Assembly (NCBI GenBank): GCA_963978895.1 | Contig: OZ022246.1 | Coordinates: 20,133,785-20,197,784 of the forward strand | Direction: 5' to 3' | Source: Erpobdella octoculata | Lineage: Eukaryota > Annelida > Clitellata > Hirudinida > Erpobdellidae | DNA: 64,000 nt | Shown here: one piece after another, positions 49,901-61,900 of the stretch | Numbering within the stretch: position 1 is the first letter of the stretch | Layout of the letters: the number at the start of each line of letters is the position of its first letter | Position numbers and translations under genes: made by a program | Notes under the pieces: model-generated | Database searches by the model: none | Seen by the model: only the letters and a program-made list of their open reading frames with translations | What the model was told of the DNA's origin: nothing

Positions 49901-52900
49901 GACTGAGTTCGCTAGTTATTTTCTCCTTGATGGACTCAAGATGTTGTTCCAATTCTGAAAAAAAAAAATAACCACAACAATGGAAATATAATTCTGGAGA
50001 ACTTCAACAATTGATGTGTCGTTTATAAACAACTTCAACAATTGATGTGTAGTTTAAAAACAAGTATGGAAAAAAACGAGTTCTTCAACACAAACTTTGA
50101 TTCCAAATACACTCGATTTAGAAATACGAATTTAAGTTTTATTTTTTGTCAATTGAATCATGTATTGTCATCCAATATAAAGCTATGCTAAAAGTTTCAG
50201 CTTCCTAGCTAATCAAAAAGCTGGTTAAATTTTACTTGCAAGATTTGCGTACAGAGAAAGCCACACACACAAACAGAGATTGAAACCTAAATAAAAGTTT
50301 GTAACAACTTCAACAATTGATGTGTAGTTTAAAAACAACTCCAAAAATTGATGTGTAGTTTAAAACAACTTCAACAATTTATGTGTAGTTTGAAAACAAC
50401 TTGAACCAACTTGGTACGACAGTTTTCTTGATTTCGTTAGACACGAGTTTGTCCAAATGCGAATTTAGACTTTCTTTGGTTCTACTGAAAGCAAGGTGGA
50501 TCAGTTCTGCATTCTTTTCTTCCATTCTCATGCTGAATCTTTCAAACAGCTCATTCAATTTCTCACCTTAAAAAAATAGGATTTTTAAATAATAAGATAT
50601 GACCGATACAATGGTTTGGGGTTTGTAAATGTTGAAAACTACTGAACATAAAGCTGCCTCGATCATAAGTCTCTGACAATACCATTATAAAGAAAGAAAG
50701 CTAAAATAATTCAAAATAAGAGTCCTTGAATCTTCAGTCACAAAATCTTTTATATCTCGAATAAGTCATTTGCAAACTAGAAATTCATAAATAAACAGCT
50801 AAATAAAATATTCTTTTTTAAAAAAGAAAGAAAAGAAAAAACCTTCAGAATTATTTTGAGAATTAGATTTGAACTGATCGAGAACAGCTGTGAGATTTTT
50901 AACATCTTTTGAGAGAGATTCAACTTGATGAATAACACTTCTCATATTAGCTTCCACATGAACCTGCTGTTGTATTTTGGCATTGATCATTCTTATCTCC
51001 TGATTTTGACTTTTTACAAGCTCCATCATCTCTGCAACTGTGCTACTTTTAAATGGCTGAACCTGTATATAAAATACGCACAAATTAAATGTTGGACGAT
51101 CTTTTAAGGGGTGATGTAAGTCGACCAATGAACCTCAGGACCACCGAATGCAATTTAAAGACAACTTTTATGCAACGTACTTCAGGGGTGGCTTCTTTTG
51201 AATTGAAAAACCTGAAAAATAAAAAAAAAATATTTTGTAAGATACTTGTGAAAATAAGAAACAACTAACAACAATTATTATGCCAGGAAAAATTGTATAC
51301 GACAGTATTAATAAACGTTTTTTTTTATTTAATTACGATGAAAATTTAATCATCCATCGTTCACCTTCTTTCTAATTCATCAGCCTCGATGAAATGTGCA
51401 GATGCAGGAGTCATACTGTCCAGGCTGCGTCTCTCTTTGTTGCTTCTATTCCGGAAATGAAATGATTTACGATAATGTCGATGCAATTTATCAAAACTAA
51501 TTTATTATTTAGTTCAAAAAAATTAATTTTTAATGCAATTATAAAGTTGGATAACTGGGGAGATAATTTTTATTTAATTGTATTAAAAGTTAATTTAGCA
51601 AACTACGAATAATCTTTGAATCCATACAGACTTTATTATAAACACGCACAGATCAGTCGACCTACAAACACTTACTGCCCGAATGCTTCTGACTTTCTGA
51701 CCAGCTCATCAACGTTGATGATTCCAGCTGCCTGCGGCCATTTATGCAGCGGCGGATTGTGAGGAGACTGTTGCAGAGGAGTGTGGTTGAATGATTGATG
51801 CATTCCGTGCAAACGAGGAGACTTTAATGGAGAATTGCGGGAAAAAAACAAATAACGCTGTTTACTAATGTTGGGTCATCAATTGTTTAATAATAATGAA
51901 TTAGTAAATAATAATAATGTACTAATGATTTTATGAATTAGCATTCTAATTGCTGAAGAATGTAATCAATGTGAAAAACTCACAGGATGGTTGATGTTCG
52001 TCATTTTGTTATTCGAAGAGGTTGAAACGTGATGCAGCAACGGCAACGTCATCTGTTTGACATTTTAAACAAAAATCATCGTTTGAATTGAGAAGTATAA
52101 TAAAACCATTTCTTTAAAATAGAAATCTATTTCATTTATTTATTTAAAAAGTGGTCAAAAGGGCACTTCAAAATGGCCTTTAATATGACCAAAATCAATC
52201 ATTGAAGAAAAAAGAAAGCAAAGATGAGCGAGAAAAAAATAAAACACTTGAAGACATTGAAAATAAAACATCAGTACAAGTCATCCGATCTCATGAATCA
52301 GTCATCAACAACTAAAAAGCAAGACAAGTCATCTCGTTGAACCAAGCATTTAAAACGCAAAAAAGTACCGGCCGATACCATTCCCTCGTGAAGCAAATTC
52401 CAGACTCTTACAACGCGATTAACCCGTTTAGGTCCAAAACTTTATTAATTAGATTTCTATTATTTTTTTTTTTTATTTCTAAGTTACTTGCTTATGTTAT
52501 AACAGATTTATTTTTAATTATTTTTTTTTGAAAGAAAACTTTGAAATTTCACTATGCTCGTTTTTCGAACGGTGGTCGTATAGACTACTGAAAACGACAA
52601 AATGTTTAAAAGTCAATTTCTTTTTTTTTTCAAAGCAAACAATTATAATATAAATTTTAGGCTATAAACAGAAAAGCTAAAAACACATTTCTGACTTTAT
52701 CAGTAACACAGTTCAATAAAATCAAAAAATTTAACATTCAATAAATCAGTCAAGCAGTTCGTGATAGTCGTTTCAGAACCGATGAAGTCGTTTGCCGCAC
52801 TTGGCCCACATGTACAGTGTTTTGCCACAATTTTCCAGCTTGTAGCGACCTACTGTTTTCACCTTTTCCAGATCGTGACCATGGCCAGTTGCTGAATCTT

Positions 52901-55900
52901 CCCTATCGTTTTGTTTCTTCAACCGTGCATGAATTCATTTCATCGGTATAAAACAACCTAAACAGCCTATATGGGGTTTATCAAGCAAAGCACCATTGTG
53001 GTGTTTCAAACTCGTTATATATAGACTGTTTTAAAAGTGGCTAATCAAATTACTCTTTTTGGTCCAAGTGCATTTCAATCGTTTTTGGCGTTTTGGTTGC
53101 CGCGGCATTGAACTGACCGTATTTGCGACCTACATTTCTTCACCCAAAGAACCGACACAGTCTAATCTCATCCCATCATTAGTATAATCAACTTCTACCT
53201 TCCCGGATATATTACAAAGAATAACATTTCTTCTTCATTTGCTTATTCATCAGTCACGTGTTATGATGCGCCGGGCGGAAGAATGACAAGAATGTCAACC
53301 TCAATGCTATCATCATCATCAAGAATTAGTTCCATAGCTTCTTTCAACGTGAAAAAACATTCTTTTTGACGCCTTTCATTTTTAAACTTTACAAACATTT
53401 CATTCGAAGAATGAAATTTGCAAAAAGCACTATCACCAATTCAACCACTGCACAACTATAAGCTGAATGAACTAGTTTCGACTTGTTCGCATAAAGTACT
53501 CTATACGCCCAACGATCGTAGAACGAGCATGACTCATACATGTTCAGATTGTGGGTTAGTGTAAACACAATAAAATTTAATTAACGTTGCTGTTTACATT
53601 TGAGTACATCCTCTTTCGATATTTCAAACTTTTGTTATGATAACTCTCATGAAATTAGCATAATAAATTTTTAAAGTAATATCGGTCGAAAACCTTGAAA
53701 ATGCTCATATTCTAACCCAGATTAAACTACTTAATACGAATAAAAAAATTATTTAAAAAATTTTATACAGTGTATTGAAGCTTTCTTAACATAAAAAAAA
53801 ACTTTTAACAAAAAATAAATTTCAGCTTAATTTTATGCAACGCCAAAAATAAGTGTGTTCGTAAAACGTACGATGGTCTAAAACGGGTTAATAGAACAGA
53901 ATTTTGTTGCATAGATTTTACACATGTCTGGACCTCAGCCTAAAAATCTCAGACATGTTATATGACAATAAAAAAATAACTTAATAAGATTCTGAAGGCC
54001 TTTTTGTATAAGAGATGATGAGATTTAGCATACGCCTTATCAAGACAAGTCTTGCTCAAGGCGAGAGGGAGGGTACTTGCAAAGGCAGCCATTTATAGGC
54101 GCCTACCCCTTTAGCAAATGCGAGTGAACTCCTTGCTTAAGGGAGTTACGCTGGTGACGCCGGCGAGGTTTGAACTGCCGACCTAACGATCGACAGGCGA
54201 ACGCTCTACCGCTCTGCCACCAGCGCCTCTAATGTCAATGTAGAATTTTATACATAAGATATAAATCACCACAAATAGAAATAACACCTGATGAAGATTG
54301 GGAAGATGATGGGCAATGTTGTGTTGCTGAAATTGTTGTTGCAGAAAAGGCATGTGAGATGGTATAACAGATGGTTGGGTGAATTGGGAAGATTGCGGGG
54401 AGTGCTGGGTGGGTTGGGGGTCGATGCTCCTCATGTGTGAGTCATCTTCTTCCACGTCACCATCATCACTGTTGGTACAAATAAAATTTATGCAATTAAC
54501 TAAATCTTCATCATCAATAATATCAACATAACTTTAAAGAAATTCTTAACAAATTGGTTTCCATGAGTTTCATAAAGTTAACGTTTTTCCAATATAGTTT
54601 CCACCCACACAATATTGTCTGATTTACAACAAATAATCCTATTTATTAAATTCATAAGTAATTGAAATATACTTAATAATATATGTTATAGACAACAAGT
54701 TTAAATTAACAACTATTTTGCAAGAAACTGACAAATTATTTCTTTGTACAATAAGGATAAAAAGTTACATTGAATTTACATGTAATAATAATTGCTAATG
54801 AATTGTGATGGGAATTCACTTCAATATTAAATCATGCTATGTCAATTCATCTCATAGATTAACCAAAATTAATGTACAGTATATGGAATAATACCAATCA
54901 TTATTAATTTAAGCAATATTATATAATATTCAATTAACTTGAATATTATTCCTAAACCATTAAATGAAATAAAATAATAAATGCCATTAATTACTTCTGC
55001 CCAATATCCATAGGAACATCTAATCCTGCAAGAGCATCTTCGACTCCTTCAAGAATTTCAGTGACTTCCTGACTGGCAGTACTTGCGCCACTGCTGTCAC
55101 CATCCCCTGCACCATCACCGCCCCTATCAAAGAAGTGACTCCCACCTCCACTATTACCAGGAGCAACACCACTCCTGATCCTACTTCCACCATCTGGTCT
55201 ATCCCTATCTGCTCCTTCGACATCCCCCCTCACTTCAACTTCATCATCGTCATCCTCATCTTCATCTCCTCCATAATCCACTGAGCTGGAGAGAACTGCT
55301 CTTGTTGTATCTCTAAATTAATAAAATTAAATTAAAATTAATTTATTATGAAGACCTCCCTCAGCAAACCAACTAGTACTTTTATCAACTTTCACTTATC
55401 CCTATTTGATTCTATTAGTTAAAATCACAACCATCTAACTAACTGTTGTACCAGAAAATAGAATGTTTAGAAACATTTCAACATCGAACAACACAAACTC
55501 AAGTAAACGAAATGCCACAAATGGATAAACAACGCAATGCACAACAATTTTCAGTAACGTGCCATCATAAAACAAACTAATATAGAAAATAACAACCTCG
55601 GCGACACAAAAGCATCAGGAGCGAGCAGGAACGGAGGTTGGGGAAGGGTCGATGAAGAAAGAGATGAAACTCTTCTTTCGATCGGAAAACCCGACTCCGA
55701 TTGGTTTGAGGGAGAGGGCGAGGGCTGAGAGGGAAGAGGAAAAGGAGAAACCAGAGAGGTGGGAGTGGAACTGTCCCTGGATTTGATAAGAACCTGTTGC
55801 ATGGATCCCATGTCCGATAGCAAGTCTCTTGCACCATGCACTGTCATGAAAAGAAATAGCAGTGTTTGTCTGTTGTAATATTGAGTGTTATAGAAGCAGG

Positions 55901-58900
55901 TGATTTAATAAAAAAATTACTTCCCACTTTGTAATGATGAATATTTTATAATTCAAAGAAATAAATTTTGTTTAACATTTACAATTTTAATTCATGTGCA
56001 AAGCATTAAACTATTTTTAAAATGAAACAATTAAAAAATTAAAAAATAAAACAAAATTAAAAACAGACGCGATCTGAGATCGGAAGCAATTCCTGCTGCT
56101 TCGCTCGGGCCTTTCAAGTTCTCTGATGATTTGCTGCTAAATTTCAGATGAAGTTCTTGGAGTGCCCTGTTGGATTGAATTAAATAAATCGTTCATACAA
56201 CACAACCGGATCAATCCATATGATGAAATATATGAAAATTACTGGAGATTCAAGAATATATACCTCAGAATATAAGGTAATAAGCATTACGACAGGGAGC
56301 TTTCATGTATGTTTGCATGTGTATTTGTACGTGTGCATGTGTATTTGTATGTGTGCATGTGTATTTGTATGTGTGCATGTGTATTTGTACGTGTGCATGT
56401 GTATTTGTACGTGTGCATGTGTATTTGTACGTGTGCATGTGTATTTGTACGTGTGCATGTGTATTTGTACGTGTGCATGTGTATTTGTACGTGTGCATGT
56501 GTATTTGTACGTGTGCATGTGTATTTGTACGTGTGCATGTGTATTTGTATGTGTGCATGTGTATTTGTATGTGTGCATGTGTATTTGTACGTGTGCATGT
56601 GTATTTGTACGTGTGCATGTGTATTTGTACGTGTGCATGTGTATTTGTATGCGTGCATGTGTATTTGTATGTGTGCATGTGTATTTGTATGTGTGCATGT
56701 GTATTTGTATGTGTGCATGTGTATTTGTATGTGTGCATGTGTATTTGTATGTATGCATGTGCATTTGTACAGGTGCATGTGCATTTGTACGTGTGCATGT
56801 GTATTTGTATGTGTGCATGTGCATTTGTATGTGTGCATGTATATTTGTAATGCAGAACACAGGGGTGAAACTTTGATTACCCTCCCGATTAGTGTTACTT
56901 TTACTACTCCAAATTGCAGTTCCAAAACATTCAGCTCATATGAAAGAGATAAAAAAGGTAATGAAAGAAGACCGAGTTACTTAAATTTATAAAACATACT
57001 ACTAAAGATTACTAAAGTTAGAATGCTAGACCAGCTATGACAGCCAAAAGTTAAATATTTCAGTCTTTTATGTGAAAGCAATCAAAGTATATGACCCCAG
57101 TAGTAGTGAAAAGATGGCTGGCTAATTGACAAAACTAGTTATTAACAGAAACAAGTACATGATAGAATTGAATAAAAACTTTATTATGGGAAGATAATGG
57201 AACTGGAAAGCCAGTTGTAGGGACACGATGGATGTGAGTATAGCCCTGTCGTAATGAAACAATAGAATTTTGTCCTAAAATTTTGTATCTATGTAAATAG
57301 TCATTTGATAATATGCAACACCCATCAATGAGTAAAAATACTTTAAAAAGAATCAATAAACTGATTGTTTGGTACACTAATATTGGAAAATGTATCATTT
57401 CTAACAAAATCAAATTGTTCTTCAAGATAGAATGTGCAGACAAAAATCGTAATACAAGCAATAAAAACTTTCTCTTTATTTTCTTATATTAATAAAAAAA
57501 AAAGATAAAAAGATAAAATGAAAGAAACAAACATAAACCTGGTGTGAACAGTAAACAATTTAATGGATGCCGACGCACGAGAAACTTTAGAATTTGAACC
57601 GGAATCATCATTTTCTTCATCGTGGTTATTTTCTCCTGATGAAAAAATTATTTCTTTATTGCAACACATGAAAATAAATTACATCCATGTAGCACAACTT
57701 CAGTTTTCAAACTAAATAAAATTCAACACTACTTAATTGATAATCTCACTGAACCAAACAACTACTATGCAGACAACTGAAACAATTATTCAAACCTTAA
57801 ACTTAATCATACAGACATACAAAGCTTAGTAATTTAATTTTCGTTTAACTTTCTGGCTTGAAAGTGAAACAAACTAAGAAGATAATAAATAACTCCTATA
57901 AAAAAAGAAAAAACACATAAATTATTATTAAAAAAAAAAATTTCTAAATTCAATTTAAAGAGATTTAAACTTTTAATACAGCGAGACTGAATTGAATAAA
58001 CTTACTCAAACACAAATATATTTTCTTTAAAAAAAATCCCGAGATTAAAAAAACCTGCAAAAGCCGACCAATCCTGTTCTGTAACAAATCCGTCACCGTT
58101 ACTTGCGACGGTTTTCTTCTTGGTGACAGACGAGTCGATCACGTCAAAATCGAGACACGAATGACTCAGAAGGAATTCGCTCAGAGATGAAACACGGGCG
58201 TCGCATGATTCCAACGCCATTTCCAGCACGTATATCACCTGGAGAAATTAAATTTCACATCGATTAAAACAATATAATAAAAAAAATTACCAGATAATTA
58301 AAATATAAAAAACATCGACTTCAAAAACAAAAACTTTCTTTCAATTGTTATACCTGAACTACATATAAAGCATCACTTTCTTTCAATTGTTATACCTTAA
58401 CTACATATAAAGCATCACTTTCTTTCAATTGTTATACCTTAACTACATATAAAGCATCACTTTCTTTCAATTGTTATACCTTAACTACATACAAAGCATC
58501 ACTTTCTTTTAATTGTTATACCGTAACTACATACAAAGCATCACTTTCTTTTAATTGTTATACCTTAACTACATATAAAGCAGCTAGATTCTTATAAATC
58601 TTTTGATAGAGGTAAACAAATTTTTTTAATAGACAATATAATATCTAATCTAATAACAAATAATAAACTTCTATAACAAAAAATATTCAAACCACAGGTT
58701 TAATTATTTAAAGAACATATAGTCAAGTATAAGAAAGAAACAAAATTTACAGAACCTTTCTATGGATATCTGACAGTACCAGGAAAGATGAACTGAGATC
58801 AAATTTTGCCTTGATGCAGGGATGCCTGGCAGCCACCTCTTCCCTGCAAGCTATCCCACCATCATCATCATATTCACCCCTCTCTCCGTTTCCCCCCGTC

Positions 58901-61900
58901 GGCAAGATGTCCTGGGGGGCAACAAAGGAGATGACCTGGATGCATGCCCAGTTCTGACAGTCCCAGATCTTTAACTCCTGGTTTTCGTTGCATCCTGTCA
59001 CTACAAACTTCCATAACTGTGCCCTGTTGGTTTGTTAATTAGTTAATAAATAGTAATAATGTGTTTATTAGTACTAGTTAGTGAGAACAGTAATACCAAT
59101 GCTGAGTTATTAGCTCTATTAAGCACTCATAAAGACTACTGAATTAAAAGTAAAAGCACTGAAGTTAGATTAGCCAGGGTTACTTTATGAAATAAAATAA
59201 TTGGTTTTCCTGTTAAAATAACATTTTATTGTATTATTGGCAACGTGGTAAGGCATCTATCTGCCTGATGATCACAAATATGGCAGCTGGTGCTTGCAAG
59301 GAAAGGAATAGAACTTTATAAATGCCTTTTAGTTGTTTCCCGCAGGTGAGAAATAAAAAAAAACGCCAACATGTAAGTTTTCGATACCAATATGCATATA
59401 TATAGAATAAATATATCGGCCCGCCTGTTGTTTAGAAAGGCTTTTAGCTAGGCAGCCTAGTAGACCGGAGATCCAAAACGAAGAACTGAGAGTTACAACC
59501 GTATCGTAACTTAATCAAATATTTTTTAATAGAAAAAAAAAGAATTTTTTATGTACAAAATAAATTTTTAACTTTATAAAAATTAACAAATTTTTTTTTA
59601 TAAAAATTTTAGTTGACATTGAATTTTATTTGCGTAGTCTCTAGTTCGATGGTGTATTTATGTCTATTTAACGTCGCTTATGTTATCGGTAAATTAGAAT
59701 TGTATATTTTTTATGTCGGATATCGCGTTAAATTAAGCTCATATCAACTACTTTTAGCTATAAGAAATCGACGTTTCTGTTTCTTACAAACCGGAGTTTA
59801 GTCTCCGCTGTCGTACCAAAAATAGATTAATAGAAATAATGAATATTCATGGAACCAAAAGACTCTAAATCGTTTTTTCGGAGGCCATCTTGGCATCTCA
59901 CTCAAAACCTGCTCATCTCCGATATATTTATTCTATATATATGCCAATATGCTAAGTTAATTAGCTCAGTAATTATTTGTGCAATCCTCATCAAAATAAA
60001 AAAACAACTAAACTAACTGAGGATTTTTATTCTTGTGATCATCAAGGAAATGAATGAAAGAAATCGGCTGTCCATCGTGAGGTTTCCAGTAATGAATACA
60101 CCTGTAGATGTACATGTACAATATTATAGTAATGAATACACCTGTAGATGTACATGTACAATATTATAGTAATGAATACACCTGTAGATGTACATGTACA
60201 ATATTATAGTAATGAATACACCTGTATATGTACATATACAATATTACAGTAATGAATACACCTGTAGATGTACATGTACAATATTATAGTAATGAATACA
60301 CCTGTAGATGTACATATACAATATTACAGTAATGAATACACCTGTAGATGTACATGTACAAAATTATAGTAATGAATACACCTGTAGATGTACATGTACA
60401 ATATTATAGTAATGAATACACCTGTAGATGTACATGTACAATATTATAGTAATGAATACACCTGTAGATGTACATGTACAATATTATAGTAATGAATACA
60501 CATGTGAATATACATGGACAATATTACAGTAATGAATACACCTGTAGATTTACATATACAATATTACAGTAATGAATACACCTGTAGATGTACATGTACA
60601 ATATTATAGTAATGAATACACCTGTATATGTACATATACAATATTACAGTAATGAATACACCTGTAGATGTACATGTACAATATTATAGTAATGAATACA
60701 CCTGTAGATGTACATATACAATATTACAGTAATGAATACACCTGTAGATGTACATGTACAATATTATAGTAATGAATACACCTGTAGATGTACATGTACA
60801 ATATTATAGTAATGAATACACCTGTAGATGTACATGTACAATATTATAGTAATGAATACGCCTGTAGATGTACATGTACAATATTATAGTAATGAATACA
60901 CCTGTAGATGTACATGTACAATATTATAGTAATGAATACACCTGTAGATGTACAGAATGCCATTTGTAATGAATGCACCAGCAATTCATTATCACGGTAC
61001 AAACTTCACGACTTAAAAATAAATAAAATTGAAATACCTGTACGAACAACGAGACTAAAACAACAAAAAACTTACTTGGGAGGATCCGGATCGGAAGTGT
61101 TGACCTGGAAAAACTTTACATCACCATCCATACTCGCTGTGGCCACTGCAGTTGCATCAGGAGAAAATGCTGCATCAGTGATGGCCTGAACGAAAAAAAT
61201 AATTATTTCTAAAATAATATTTTCAATATTATTAGGTTAGCAGCATTAGTATAAGAGAGTTTCATTAGCATTGAAGACATCTTTTTACATCATATCCCTT
61301 AAGTATTAAATGAAAGCTCATAAAAGTAAAAAAAATGTGATATAATCATCTCTACCTAGTGGTAGAGATGGTACTTAATTTTCCAAAAAATAGTCTCAAA
61401 TCTTCTAAATTTGCAAAACCTTGTCATATGAATGTATAATATAGAACGTATATTATACACACCTTGGAGTGACTGTTTATGACATAGAAACCGCATTCAA
61501 GGTCTGATGTGTTAACATGAACGGAATCACTAGTTTTGTTTATCAAATCCACATGCCACAATTCTGCCTGTACAACAATAAAGATGTTTATCTCTATAGA
61601 TCGTATATACACAGAAAAATTATAATTTATAAACTTTCCATAATTCAGTTTATATTAATTTAACATAAAGCGAGTAATGTTTGTAATCACAAAAATGTAC
61701 AACATTAGCATAACATAACAGAAGGCGATCAATCAAAACCAATCACATTTCTTGTATAATTGAATATTTGAATAAATTAATTAAAATTATTCATGACCAC
61801 TGAATACTTGAAATAACTGATCACCAAATATAACTCTAAGCCATAGAGCAGTTCGGAAGTTCTTAAACAAATGTTGAAATACAACACTGCACAAGAACAA

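Larger units (their letters stand above)
46931..51445 (-). other. EDC4: EDC4 exons 18-27: coiled coil and C-terminal helical domain
   Basis: Residues about 866-1388. Exons 20-21 form a long helix (EMMELVKSQNQEIRMI; LNELFERFSMRMEEKNAEL) ending in NEIKKTVVP. Exons 22-24 continue with LTATDSAVKNSVSKLFKSK, PILDIVGQAVSTEL and STGTQQYIKQLESHL. Exons 25-27 hold the compact C-terminal domain (GNYNEAFQV; LSASDLNVVEYTCENVD; SVLLSLIQQLAADL; LDPTEPVTREHM). In known Ge-1 proteins this end supports self-association and P-body targeting. Confidence 0.9.
51676..57635 (-). other. EDC4: EDC4 exons 11-17: Ser-, Gln- and acid-rich linker
   Basis: Residues about 481-865. IKLFTVHTR at the end of exon 11 closes the propeller part. 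The rest is low complexity: a Pro/Ser-rich exon 13 with LLAPDAFVSP (the counterpart of a conserved TPDAF motif), an acidic and Gly/Ser-rich exon 14 ([14 protein letters not shown]), and Gln/His/Pro-rich exons 15-17. Such linkers in EDC4 contact other decapping proteins through short motifs. Position is well supported, function by family. Confidence 0.85.

Noticed and set aside
54160..54225. Genuine tRNA gene on the minus strand
   Set aside because: A and B boxes are present but the stems do not close and a SINE body follows.
56220..56992. Several 180-230-codon frames on both strands
   Set aside because: All arise from the 20-bp minisatellite in EDC4 intron 11.
60088..60954. CRISPR-like regular array
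   Set aside because: Units are contiguous with no unique spacers, in an animal intron; it is a minisatellite.
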